Shown here: one piece after another, positions 7,672 through 14,455 of the stretch
Layout: every line of letters begins with the position of its first letter
How positions within the stretch are numbered: the first letter of the stretch is position 1
Assembly (NCBI GenBank): GCA_014379915.1
Contig: JACMKV010000233.1
Span: forward strand, 1-14,455
Source: Burkholderiales bacterium
GTDB lineage: Bacteria > Pseudomonadota > Gammaproteobacteria > Burkholderiales > JACMKV01
DNA length: 14,455 nucleotides
Direction: 5' to 3'
The notes under the pieces: generated by a model
What the model was told of the DNA's origin: nothing
Databases searched by the model: none
The model's input: only the letters and a program-made list of their open reading frames with translations
Made by a program: the position numbers and the translations under genes

Positions 7672-8121
7672 ATGAAAAAATTGCTGTTGCTGCTCGTTAT
7701 GACGTTTGCGTTTTGCGGCTTTGCCCTTGCCTTAGACATCAATACCGCCGACCAGAAAGAACTCGAGAGCGTCAAAGGTATCGGTCCGGTGAAGGCCAAG
7801 GCGATCATTGATTACCGCAAGAAAAACGGTCCGTTCAAGAGCGTGGACGACCTTGCCAACGTCGAGGGCATGAATGCGAAAGGCATTGCCAGTATGAAGG
7901 GCGAATTGACCGCAGGCGGGGCGGGCAAGAAGATGAACCCGGCGGAAGCAGGCAAAAAAGCCGACGAAACGATGTCGGAGGGTGCTTCCCGCCCGCTGCC
8001 CGATAAAGATGCCAAACCGGGGCCGGTGAAAAAATCGGGCGCGGCTTCAAGCGAAAAAGCCGATGAGACGATGTCGAAGGAATCGCCGCGCGAGTATCCC
8101 GAAGAGAAGCCAAAGAAATAG
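7672..8121 (+). CDS. Secreted ComEA-like helix-hairpin-helix protein
   Basis: Small protein of 149 residues with a good ribosome-binding site (GGAGG at 7660-7664, 7 bases before ATG). Residues 1-20 form a signal peptide (MKKLLLLLVM, then FALA before LD), so export is expected. Residues 22-78 are a ComEA-type double helix-hairpin-helix: DINTADQKELESVKGIGPVK, with the GIGPVKAKAI hairpin and YRKKNGPFKSVDDL, then a second, less canonical hairpin at NVEGMNAKGI. This fold binds double-stranded DNA without sequence specificity; in ComEA it holds incoming DNA in the periplasm during competence. The tail (about 80-149) is charged, low-complexity and Lys/Pro/Glu-rich, with an internal repeat: residues 93-110 and 126-143 share KADETMS and an RxxP end. 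No other competence gene is nearby, so a role in DNA uptake is only possible. It is a single-gene unit closed by a terminator. Confidence 0.88.
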   Translation: MKKLLLLLVMTFAFCGFALALDINTADQKELESVKGIGPVKAKAIIDYRKKNGPFKSVDDLANVEGMNAKGIASMKGELTAGGAGKKMNPAEAGKKADETMSEGASRPLPDKDAKPGPVKKSGAASSEKADETMSKESPREYPEEKPKK

Positions 8122-8136
8122 CCCCAGGGCACCTGG

Positions 8137-8165
8137 AAAAACCCCGCCTTCGCGGGGTTTTTTTT
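8137..8165 (+). terminator. Intrinsic terminator after the ComEA-like gene
   Basis: Stem AAAAACCCCGC (8137-8147) pairs with GCGGGGTTTTT (8152-8162) around a CTTC loop, with the T run extending to 8165. The six G-C-rich central pairs and eight consecutive Ts make this a textbook Rho-independent terminator 16 bases after the stop codon. It separates this gene from cysM. Confidence 0.93.
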
Positions 8166-8202
8166 GAAGCGAGCGCTGCGCTACCGGGCATCGGTCGATC
8201 TG

Positions 8203-8209
8203 GTATGCT
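8203..8209 (+). promoter_or_regulatory. Possible extended -10 promoter element for cysM
   Basis: TG-G-TATGCT (TG at 8201-8202, hexamer 8204-8209) matches an extended -10 element. It lies just 7 bases before the ATG at 8217, so a transcript starting from it would have almost no leader. No good -35 is seen at the usual distance. It lies after the terminator, where a promoter is needed. Confidence 0.35.
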
Positions 8210-8216
8210 GAATGAC

Positions 8217-9104
8217 ATGTACAAGGTCCTCGAAGATTTTGTCGGCAATACGCCGCTGGTAAAGCTCAAACGTCTACCTGGCTTAACCAGTAACACCGTG
8301 CTGGTCAAGCTCGAGGGCGATAATCCAGCGGGCTCAGTCAAGGACAGGCCGGCGCTGTCGATGATCAAGCGCGCGGAAGCGCGCGGCGACATCAAGCCGG
8401 GCGATACGCTGATCGAAGCGACCAGCGGCAATACTGGCATCGCGCTGGCGATGGCGGCGGCGATGATGGGCTATCGCATGGTGCTGGTGATGCCCGAGCA
8501 TTTGAGCGTTGAGCGCCGCCAGACCATGCGCGCGTTCGGCGCTGAATTCGTGCTGACTTCCGAAGCCGGCGGCATGGAAACCGCGCGCGACACCGCCGAG
8601 CGTATGCGCGACAACAATGAGGGCATCATCCTCGATCAGTTCGCCAATCCCGACAATCCGCTGTCACACTACGAAGGCACCGGGCCGGAAATCTGGCGCG
8701 ACACCAATGGCACGATCACGCATTTCGTCAGCAGCATGGGGACGACGGGGACTATCGTCGGCTGCTCGCGCTATTTCAAGGAAAAGAATCCGGCGATCCA
8801 GATCATCGGCGTGCAGCCATCGGAGGGTTCGCAGATTCCGGGGATAAGGAAATGGCCGCCGGCATACCTGCCCAAGATCTACGATGCCAGCCGCGTCGAT
8901 CGCGTCATCGAAGTCAGCCAGGCCGACGCCGAGGAAATGACGCGCCGGCTGGCCAGCGAGGAAGGCATTTTTGCCGGCATCTCGTCCGGCGGCGCGCTGC
9001 AAGTCGCGCTCAGGCTCAGCGCCGAGCTCGAGAATGCAGTCATCGTTTCGATCGTCTGTGACCGCGGCGATCGCTACCTGTCGACCGGCGTATTTCCCGC
9101 CTGA
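8217..9104 (+). CDS. cysM: Cysteine synthase B (O-acetylserine sulfhydrylase B)
   Basis: PLP enzyme making cysteine from O-acetyl-L-serine and sulfide, and in the CysM class also from thiosulfate. From this ATG it has 295 residues, close to the E. coli length of about 303. The PLP lysine sits in NPAGSVKDR; substrate loop TSGNTGIALAMAAA, phosphate-binding SSMGTTGTIVG, and the CysM-type segments IRKWPPAYLP, EGIFAGISSGGAL and CDRGDRYLSTGVF are all present. The last motif separates CysM from CysK. Two in-frame ATGs exist, at 8205 and 8217. The second is preferred because homologues start close to the MYKVLEDFVGNTPL stretch and because the first ATG lies inside a candidate -10 element. Neither has a Shine-Dalgarno. 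It is preceded by a terminator and stands alone, with no other cysteine gene beside it. Identification is secure; the start is not. Confidence 0.94.
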   Translation: MYKVLEDFVGNTPLVKLKRLPGLTSNTVLVKLEGDNPAGSVKDRPALSMIKRAEARGDIKPGDTLIEATSGNTGIALAMAAAMMGYRMVLVMPEHLSVERRQTMRAFGAEFVLTSEAGGMETARDTAERMRDNNEGIILDQFANPDNPLSHYEGTGPEIWRDTNGTITHFVSSMGTTGTIVGCSRYFKEKNPAIQIIGVQPSEGSQIPGIRKWPPAYLPKIYDASRVDRVIEVSQADAEEMTRRLASEEGIFAGISSGGALQVALRLSAELENAVIVSIVCDRGDRYLSTGVFPA

Positions 9105-9142
9105 AGAGGAAAGGCAGTAACGCATCGGGTGCATCCAGGGAG

Positions 9143-9267
9143 GCTCTGAACAAGTGTCATTCTGAGGGCTTTAAACCGAAGAATCTGCTTTCACGTCCAG
9201 TAAAACAGATCCTTTACGGAGCCTGTCCTGAGCAACGCCGAAGGATTCAGGATGACTTAATCAGAGC
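9143..9267. repeat. 125-bp non-coding element with imperfect terminal inverted repeats
   Basis: The left arm 9143-9165 (GCTCTGAACAAGTGTCATTC then TGA) and the right arm 9247-9267 (TCAGGATGACTTAATCAGAG then C) are imperfect inverted repeats of each other, matching along GCTCTGA, AAGT, CAT and CTGA, with a two-base gap. The inside holds two GAAG(A/G)ATTC-like stretches (GAAGAATCT at 9179-9187 and GAAGGATTCAGG at 9240-9251). No open frame is evident. The GTCATTCTGAG...GAAGAATC pattern resembles dispersed repeats I recall from diverse bacterial genomes, so a miniature mobile or REP-type element is likely; it could also fold into a long hairpin. Confidence 0.6.
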
Positions 9268-9327
9268 TTTCCTCGCAGTGTCGATCCGTTCCCAACGCTC
9301 GTTCGTAATCCTTCCCCGCTGCCCGGC

Positions 9328-11322
9328 GTGAGCAGCGTTGCCAAAGTCATCTGCGCGACAATTCTGCTTGCTGCGCTTCTGGCCAGCAGGCCGGGGTTTT
9401 GCCAGCAGATCGATCTATCGATAGCCGATATTCACAGTCCTTCTTTCAGCGCGAAATCGATCGAAGCGGGCTTGCGCGGCGACGATTTATCCAGACTCGA
9501 ACTACGCATTGGCGAACTTACGCTGCAGGGCAAAACGCTGCACAACGTCGTTTTGACGTGCGACCAATTTCAGCTCGAAACAACGGCAATACGCTGCGCC
9601 GAAGGCGTGCTCGACGTCGGCCAGAAATGGCCGATCCGTTTCGCCTATGAGATGCAAGCGCAGAAGCTGGAACTGGTCGTGCAGCCGGAGAAAGGCGAGA
9701 GTTGGAAGCTTGCCGGCGAATTCAAGCGCGAGCCGTTTGCACTCGAAGTCGTCATCTCGCACGGCAAACTGCAGCGAATCGCCGCGCTGTTGCCGGAAGC
9801 CGCTCCGAAAATTAGTGCCGGGGAAATCGATGGCCGGCTCATGCTCGGGGACGGTAGCGGTCATCTCAAGCTGGCCGGCGATGTGCAGTTGCGCGGCGTT
9901 GCGTTCAGCGATGCCGCCGGTTTACACGCCGGCGAAAAAATCGAAGCCGCTATTCAACTGACTGCCGAGCAATACAGCGATGGCTGGCGTTGGAAAACCG
10001 GAGTCGATTGGCTCGCCGGCGAGGTGTTCTGGCAACCGCTGTACTTTTCGGCTGGGCATCGTTTGACCGCGGCAGGCAAAGTGACCGGGCGTTCGATTGA
10101 AATCACGTCCAGTCAACTGACTCTGGCGAAAATCGGCGAGATCGACATGACCGCTTCATGGGACCGTGATGCGCACAGCCTGAACGTTGCCCGTGCGCGC
10201 ACGGATCAAGTCAACCTGGACGAGCTTTACGCACAGGTTTTGAAGCCTTTGCTGGGCCAGACCGCGCTGGCCGATCTTCGCATCGAGGGCCGCGCCGGCT
10301 TCGATTTGCGATTCGCTGATGGCGCAATCCAGGCGCTTACCCTGGCATTGCAAGACGTTTCGCTGGAAGACAAGCAACGCCGCTTTGCCATTTTCGATCT
10401 CGACGCGAACGTGCCGTGGCAGCGCAGCGCGCCGACCAGGGCCGACATCCGCATAGGCGGCGGTGAAGTATTTCGTTTACCGCTTGGCGCGGCTCAGGTT
10501 TCGCTCGAAATGAACGGCCTGAGCTTTGCCATACCGAAAGCTGAAATTCCAATCCTCGATGGCAAGCTCGCGCTCAGTGATTTTCGCGCCGAAAAAATCG
10601 GTGAAGAATGGCGGTGGCAGTTCGGCGCCGGCCTGACACCCGTCTCCATGGAGAAGCTGACGCAGGATCTCGGCTTGCCGCGAATGCTCGGCAGTTTTTC
10701 TGGTGTCATTCCCGCTGTGCGTTACCGCAACTCGACCTTGAGCGCGGATGGCGCGTTATTGTTCAAAATATTCGACGGCACGATCGTCGCAAAAAACCTG
10801 ATGATGTTCGATCCGCTCGGCTCTACCCCGCGGCTCGCGGCGGACGTCGATATGCGCAACCTGGATCTCGATCTGCTGACGCGCGCGTTCTCGTTCGGCA
10901 ACATCACCGGCCGCATCGACGTGAGTTTGAGCAAGCTGGAACTCGCCGATTGGCGGCCAGTCCTATTCGACGCTTCGATCGCCAGCAGCCCGGGCAACTA
11001 CCCAAAGAAAATCAGCCAGACCGCCGTGCAAAATATTTCCGCGCTTGGCGGCGCCGGCGCAGCGGCGGCGTTGCAGCGCAGCTTCCTGCGCTTCTTCGAG
11101 CAATTCGGTTATTCGCGCATCGGCCTCAGTTGCGTACTGCGCAACAGCGTTTGCGAAATGGGCGGCATCGAGCCGGCCCGGCAGGGGTACGTGATCGTCG
11201 AAGGCGGCGGCATACCGGCGATCACCGTGTTGGGCTACAATCGCCGCGTCGCGTGGCAGGAGCTGCTCGACCGGCTGAAGCGCATCACCCAGGAAAACGT
11301 CAAACCCGTGATACGCGATTAA
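9328..11322 (+). CDS. Exported YdbH/AsmA-like protein, predicted envelope lipid-transport factor
   Basis: Protein of 664 residues from GTG 9328, with an N-terminal hydrophobic signal (VICATILLAALLA, then GFCQQ), so the body is periplasmic or anchored by one helix. The cysteine does not sit in a clear lipobox. The body is rich in short alternating beta-strand segments (LELRIGELTLQGKTL, GDVQLRGVAF, GEIDMTASWD, VSLEMNGLSFAIP), the pattern of AsmA-like/repeating beta-groove proteins that bridge inner and outer membranes. The C-terminal about 220 residues (GALLFKIFDGTIVAKNLMMF, NITGRIDVSLSKLELADWRP, SRIGLSCVLRN, CEMGGIEPARQGYVIVEGGG, YNRRVAW) resemble the conserved end of YdbH-type proteins. In E. 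coli YdbH works with YnbE and YdbL; neither is found downstream here. No Shine-Dalgarno is seen before the GTG, and no other in-frame start lies upstream. Family assignment rests on pattern recognition and is moderate. Confidence 0.62.
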   Translation: MSSVAKVICATILLAALLASRPGFCQQIDLSIADIHSPSFSAKSIEAGLRGDDLSRLELRIGELTLQGKTLHNVVLTCDQFQLETTAIRCAEGVLDVGQKWPIRFAYEMQAQKLELVVQPEKGESWKLAGEFKREPFALEVVISHGKLQRIAALLPEAAPKISAGEIDGRLMLGDGSGHLKLAGDVQLRGVAFSDAAGLHAGEKIEAAIQLTAEQYSDGWRWKTGVDWLAGEVFWQPLYFSAGHRLTAAGKVTGRSIEITSSQLTLAKIGEIDMTASWDRDAHSLNVARARTDQVNLDELYAQVLKPLLGQTALADLRIEGRAGFDLRFADGAIQALTLALQDVSLEDKQRRFAIFDLDANVPWQRSAPTRADIRIGGGEVFRLPLGAAQVSLEMNGLSFAIPKAEIPILDGKLALSDFRAEKIGEEWRWQFGAGLTPVSMEKLTQDLGLPRMLGSFSGVIPAVRYRNSTLSADGALLFKIFDGTIVAKNLMMFDPLGSTPRLAADVDMRNLDLDLLTRAFSFGNITGRIDVSLSKLELADWRPVLFDASIASSPGNYPKKISQTAVQNISALGGAGAAAALQRSFLRFFEQFGYSRIGLSCVLRNSVCEMGGIEPARQGYVIVEGGGIPAITVLGYNRRVAWQELLDRLKRITQENVKPVIRD

Positions 11323-11679
11323 ACCGCCAGCGCGGTACGGTTCGCTGGAACGCTGACTGCAAGCGTTTTTGAACGTCCAAGACACAGAGTTTCGCATCGT
11401 CGTGAGCGCTTCTGGTGCGAGCCAGATGTTGTGCACAGCCGAGTCTCGAAGTTGAGGTCCTCTTTTGGCGCCTTTCCAGGATCGGCTGGAGGACCTGGCC
11501 CTTCGTTGATGTAAACACTACAGGACGTGTGAACGGCGGACGAGCCAAGGTGTGGGTGGTGAACCTCGCCTTAATCAAGCCGAAGGAGTATCAATTGGCC
11601 ACCAGGAACGTATTTAGTAATATTTTGTTGAATCGTTATACTAGGTTTGGCCCTGTGGAGCTGGGCTGAGGACGTGACC
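11323..11679. other. Intergenic region without recognisable gene
   Basis: These 357 bases separate two converging genes. The first 50 contain short hairpins, including a possible weak terminator at 11349-11370. An 8-bp inverted repeat AGGTCCTC / GAGGACCT lies at 11455-11462 and 11489-11496. An 84-residue open frame from GTG 11415 to 11669 has no ribosome-binding site and no recognised motif; it is not called. Bases about 11595-11645 are noticeably more A+T-rich than their surroundings and contain TATACT at 11637-11642, but with no good -35. Confidence 0.5.
11349..11370 (+). terminator. Possible weak terminator after the YdbH-like gene
   Basis: A 6-bp stem AACGCT (11349-11354) with AGCGTT (11362-11367), a 7-base loop, and a run of five Ts (11366-11370) partly inside the stem. 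It lies 27 bases after the stop. The stem is short and only half G-C, so efficiency is doubtful. Confidence 0.45.
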
Positions 11680-13308
11680 CTACATATTCGGGTAATTCGG
11701 TCCACCACCCCCTTCGGGCACGACCCAATTGATGTTTTGCGTTGGGTCCTTGATGTCGCAGGTTTTGCAGTGGACGCAGTTCTGCGCGTTGATCTGCAGC
11801 CGCGGTTTGCCGTCTTCGCGCACGATTTCGTAGACGCCGGCCGGGCAGTAGCGCTGCTCGGGCGCGTCGTAGAGCGCGAGGTTCGTCTCGATCGGGACTT
11901 TAGGGTCGTAAAGCTTTAAGTGGGGCGGCTGGTTCTCCTCGTGGTTGGTGTTGGAGATGAACACCGACGAGAGTTTATCAAAGGTAATCTTGCCGTCGGG
12001 TTTCGGATAGCTGATGCGTTCGCACTCGGAGGCTTTTTTCAACTGCAGGTGGTCGGCGTGGTGGTGTATCGTCCACGGCGCTTTTCCGCGGAAAAGGTAG
12101 GTATCCAGCGCCGAATAGGCGATGCCGCCGAACAATCCCCAACGGAAACTGGGCCGGATGTTGCGCACTCGGTAAAGCTCGTCCCACATCCAGGTTTGCT
12201 TCAATCGCTCCTGGTAGGTATTTACTTCCTGCGCGTTTTCGCCTGTGAAGTTGGCGCACGCCGCTTCCGCCGCCGTCATACCCGATTTCATGGCGGTGTG
12301 GGTGCCCTTGATTTTCGGCACATTTAGAAAGCCTGCCGTATCGCCGACCAGCAAGCCGCCGGGGAAGGTGAGCTTCGGAATCGACTGAAAGCCGCCTTCC
12401 GACAGCGCCCGAGCCCCGTAAGCAATACGTCGGCCGCCTTCGAGGAGGGACCTGAGCGCGGGATGCGTCTTGAACCGCTGGAATTCGTCAAAGGGGCTTA
12501 AGTAAGGATTCTGGTAATCGAGCCCGATCACGAATCCGACCGATATCTGGTTGTTTTCCATGTGGTAGAGCCACGAGCCGCCGTAGGTATTTTTGTCCAT
12601 TGGCCAACCTACGGTGTGAACGACTTTTCCGGGGGCGTGTTTTTCGGGCTCAACTTCCCACAATTCCTTGATGCCGATCCCGTAGGTCTGCGGATCGACT
12701 CCGTCGCACAGGCGGAATTTTTCGAACAGGGTTTTCGTCAGCGATCCGCGGCAGCCCTCGGCGAAGATCGTCTGTTTGGCGTGCAGCTCGATGCCGGGCT
12801 GGTAATGCGCCGTTTTTTCGCCGTTTTTGCCGATGCCCATGTCGCCAGTGGCCACCCCCATGACCGCGCCGGTTTCGTCGTAAAGCACTTCGGCGGCGGC
12901 GAATCCCGAGTAGATTTCGACGCCCAACGCTTCCGCCTGGGTCGCCAGCCAGCGGCAGACGCTGCCGAGGCTGATGATGTAGTTGCCCTCGTTGTGCATC
13001 TGCGGTGGTGTCGGCAGCTTGTATGACTTGGTCTCAGTCAAGTACAGGAAATGATCCTCGGTGACCGGTGTATTGAGCGGCGCGCCGCGCTCCTTCCAGT
13101 CAGGAAACAGTTCGCTGAGCCCGCGCGGGTCCATCACGGCGCCGGAGAGAATGTGCGCGCCAACTTCCGAGCCCTTTTCGATCACGCAAACACCGAGATC
13201 GACGTTGTTTTCAACGCTCAACTGCTTGAGCCGGATCGCGCACGCGAGTCCCGATGGACCCGCGCCGACGATGACGGCGTCATATTCCATGAATTCGCGT
13301 TCGGCCAC
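11680..13308 (-). CDS. Electron transfer flavoprotein-ubiquinone oxidoreductase (ETF-QO)
   Basis: Membrane-associated FAD and 4Fe-4S enzyme that passes electrons from reduced ETF, loaded by acyl-CoA and other dehydrogenases, to ubiquinone. The 542 residues match the family length. N-terminal FAD loop is AVIVGAGPSGLACAIRLKQL; further blocks are GAHILSGAVMDPRGL, FAEGCRGSLTK, YGIGIKELWEV, GGSWLYHM and FPGGLLVGDTAGFLNVPKIK. The iron-sulfur ligands are Cys488 (CPAGVYE) and Cys511, 514 and 517 (NCVHCKTCDIKDP). The start is GTG at 13308, supported by AGGAAA on the minus strand at 13315-13320; an ATG at residue 7 is the alternative. It ends at GGGGPNYPNM, as expected for a full-length protein. No etfA or etfB lies in the window. 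It is divergent from phaC with 164 bases between, and converges with the YdbH-like gene. Confidence 0.97.
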   Translation of the reverse strand: MAEREFMEYDAVIVGAGPSGLACAIRLKQLSVENNVDLGVCVIEKGSEVGAHILSGAVMDPRGLSELFPDWKERGAPLNTPVTEDHFLYLTETKSYKLPTPPQMHNEGNYIISLGSVCRWLATQAEALGVEIYSGFAAAEVLYDETGAVMGVATGDMGIGKNGEKTAHYQPGIELHAKQTIFAEGCRGSLTKTLFEKFRLCDGVDPQTYGIGIKELWEVEPEKHAPGKVVHTVGWPMDKNTYGGSWLYHMENNQISVGFVIGLDYQNPYLSPFDEFQRFKTHPALRSLLEGGRRIAYGARALSEGGFQSIPKLTFPGGLLVGDTAGFLNVPKIKGTHTAMKSGMTAAEAACANFTGENAQEVNTYQERLKQTWMWDELYRVRNIRPSFRWGLFGGIAYSALDTYLFRGKAPWTIHHHADHLQLKKASECERISYPKPDGKITFDKLSSVFISNTNHEENQPPHLKLYDPKVPIETNLALYDAPEQRYCPAGVYEIVREDGKPRLQINAQNCVHCKTCDIKDPTQNINWVVPEGGGGPNYPNM

Positions 13309-13314
13309 GTTTAT

Positions 13315-13320
13315 TTTCCT
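13315..13320 (-). promoter_or_regulatory. Ribosome-binding site supporting the GTG start of ETF-QO
   Basis: On the minus strand AGGAAA lies 6 bases before the GTG at 13308-13306. It favours this GTG over the downstream in-frame ATG (MEYDAV), which has no such sequence at the right distance. Confidence 0.6.
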
Positions 13321-13462
13321 GCCAATGAATGCTTATCTTTGAGGGGTATGCGTACTGATTGCTTCTAGGCGCATAATATCACTGTCTCGCGTGCCCCGGT
13401 TTGTGACGACACTCGGCAAGGCCGTGCTGCTCGCGATTGATGCTACCTCAATCCCCCTCGAC

Positions 13463-13467
13463 GGAGG
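13463..13467 (+). promoter_or_regulatory. Ribosome-binding site of phaC
   Basis: GGAGG five bases before the ATG at 13473, one of the strongest Shine-Dalgarno sequences in the window. It fixes the phaC start. No convincing promoter hexamers could be chosen in the 164-base divergent region 13309-13472. Confidence 0.8.
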
Positions 13468-13472
13468 CATCC

Positions 13473-14455
13473 ATGACAGCCAAGTTTAATATCCCGGATG
13501 AATTAGTTCAGGGCTTCATCAAAGCCGGGCAAAGCATGATGGAAAGTTTTACCAAATCCTATGCCGCTCAAATCGGCGACATCGGCAAGATTGGCGTGCC
13601 GGTTACGCCGCCAGGCGACGGGAAGTTGGCGGAATTGCAAACCCGCTATTACCAGCAGCAGATGGAGTTGTGGATGGGTACCCTGGCCCGGCCAGCCGGC
13701 CAGCCCCACGAACCCGTAGCCACCCCGCAAAAGGGAGATCGCCGCTTCAACGCAGCCGAGTGGCGCGACAATCCCTACTACGATTTCCTAAAGCAACAGT
13801 ACCTAATCAACGCCAGGCTGATCAGCGACATGGTCGAAACGGCTGATGTCGACGAGAAGACCCGAGATAAACTGCGGTTTTATTCGCGCCAGTATATCGA
13901 TTCGATGAGCCCGGCGAATTTCGCAGCGACCAACCCGGAAGTTCTCAAGCTCGCGTTGGAGAGCAAAGGCGAAACGGTCAAAGCAGGATTTGAGAGCCTG
14001 ATCGAGGACATCCGAAAAGGGCGCATTTCCTTGACCGACGAATCCGCTTTCGAAATCGGCAGAAATATTGCGGTATCGGAGGGCGCGGTGGTGTTCGAGA
14101 ACGATCTGATGCAATTGATCCAGTATGCGCCATCTACCAAGAAAGTAGCCACACGTCCACTGTTGATCGTCCCGCCTTGCATCAACAAGTTTTACATCCT
14201 CGATTTGCAGCCAGAGAATTCCTTTGTGCGCTATGCCGTTGAACAGGGCAACACGGTGTTCCTCATATCGTGGCGCAACATCACTCCGGAACTGGGGCAC
14301 ATCACCTGGGATCACTATTTAAGCGACGGCGTGATGAAAGCCATCGAAGTCGCGCTGGCGATTACCGGCGCCGACAAAATCAATACCCTGGGCTGGTGCG
14401 TGGGGGGAACCCTATTGTCTTGCACGCTCGCCGTGCTGCGCGGGCGCGGCGACAA
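13473..14455 (+). CDS. phaC: Class I poly(3-hydroxyalkanoate) synthase (3'-truncated by window edge)
   Basis: Polymerises 3-hydroxyacyl-CoA (typically 3-hydroxybutyryl-CoA) into storage polyester at the granule surface. The frame from ATG 13473 is open to the right edge, giving 327 residues of a protein usually near 570-600. The N-terminal region includes a variable segment, then the synthase N-domain (WRDNPYYDFLKQQYLINARL, SPANFAATNPEVL, GRNIAVSEGAVVFEND). The alpha/beta-hydrolase core begins with RPLLIVPPCINKFYILDL, QPENSFVRYAVEQG and FLISWRNI. The catalytic cysteine is Cys309 in the lipase-box-like GWCVGGT; the partner Asp and His lie beyond the window. In the class I enzymes I know best this box reads GFCVGGT, so Trp replaces Phe. 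Phasin, phaA/phaB and the regulator are not seen. Very secure as PhaC; class I by the PENSxVRxxVEQG and box motifs. Confidence 0.95.
   Translation, partial: MTAKFNIPDELVQGFIKAGQSMMESFTKSYAAQIGDIGKIGVPVTPPGDGKLAELQTRYYQQQMELWMGTLARPAGQPHEPVATPQKGDRRFNAAEWRDNPYYDFLKQQYLINARLISDMVETADVDEKTRDKLRFYSRQYIDSMSPANFAATNPEVLKLALESKGETVKAGFESLIEDIRKGRISLTDESAFEIGRNIAVSEGAVVFENDLMQLIQYAPSTKKVATRPLLIVPPCINKFYILDLQPENSFVRYAVEQGNTVFLISWRNITPELGHITWDHYLSDGVMKAIEVALAITGADKINTLGWCVGGTLLSCTLAVLRGRGD

Noticed and set aside
7164..7808. 214-residue reverse-strand open frame spanning the gap before the ComEA-like gene
   Set aside because: It overlaps two well-supported genes, and its repeated peptide (HAVAGVA, HAVAGGA) is just the DNA direct repeat translated.
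11614..11642. Sigma-70 promoter with TATACT at 11637-11642
   Set aside because: No acceptable -35 at 16-18 bases, and it would read antisense into the 3' end of ETF-QO.
11415..11669. 84-residue open frame in the gap before ETF-QO
   Set aside because: GTG start without ribosome-binding site and no motif recognised; mentioned as gap content only.
13803..14315. 170-residue reverse-strand open frame over phaC
   Set aside because: Antisense shadow of phaC, whose forward frame has a strong ribosome-binding site and clear family motifs.

Overview
The window is about 14.5 kb of GC-rich, densely coded bacterial chromosome. Protein resemblance to well-known families points to a Gram-negative proteobacterium, most likely a betaproteobacterium: an LPS heptose epimerase (HldD), a class I polyhydroxyalkanoate synthase, CysM, an ETF-ubiquinone oxidoreductase and a large MASE1/CHASE sensor kinase. 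The lineage is an inference from family resemblance, with no rRNA or marker gene to confirm it. No tRNA, rRNA, CRISPR array, insertion sequence or phage gene was seen.

Layout. (1) 1-895: 3' part of hldD, cut by the left edge. (2) 895-4669: a large membrane sensor histidine kinase (MASE1, CHASE, three PAS, HisKA_2, HATPase) whose start overlaps the hldD stop. Its reading frame is broken twice inside the CHASE domain, so it appears as a 477-residue N-terminal ORF and a 751-residue C-terminal ORF, with a piece of CHASE in the third frame between them. (3) 4844-7333: a receiver-PAS-PAS-GGDEF-EAL response regulator, the probable partner of the kinase. (4) 7334-7671: a non-coding stretch with REP-like palindromes and a short direct repeat. 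(5) 7672-8121: a small secreted ComEA-type helix-hairpin-helix protein, followed by a strong intrinsic terminator. (6) 8217-9104: cysM. (7) 9143-9267: a 125-bp non-coding element bounded by imperfect inverted repeats. (8) 9328-11322: a large exported YdbH/AsmA-like protein. (9) 11323-11679: an intergenic region with no recognised gene. (10) 13308-11680 on the minus strand: ETF-QO. (11) 13473 to the right edge: phaC, divergent from ETF-QO and truncated by the window.

Functional reading. The kinase/regulator pair would couple an unknown periplasmic or membrane signal to cyclic di-GMP turnover; the regulator keeps both its synthase and its phosphodiesterase signature residues. hldD (LPS core heptose) and the YdbH-like protein (predicted inner-to-outer-membrane lipid transport) both concern the cell envelope. 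ETF-QO and PhaC concern fatty-acid electron flow and carbon storage. CysM makes cysteine. Apart from hldD, the kinase and the regulator, the genes look like neighbours rather than one pathway. I see no convincing new multi-gene system. The points most worth checking are the doubly frameshifted sensor kinase, the dispersed palindromic elements, and the inverted-repeat element upstream of the YdbH-like gene.
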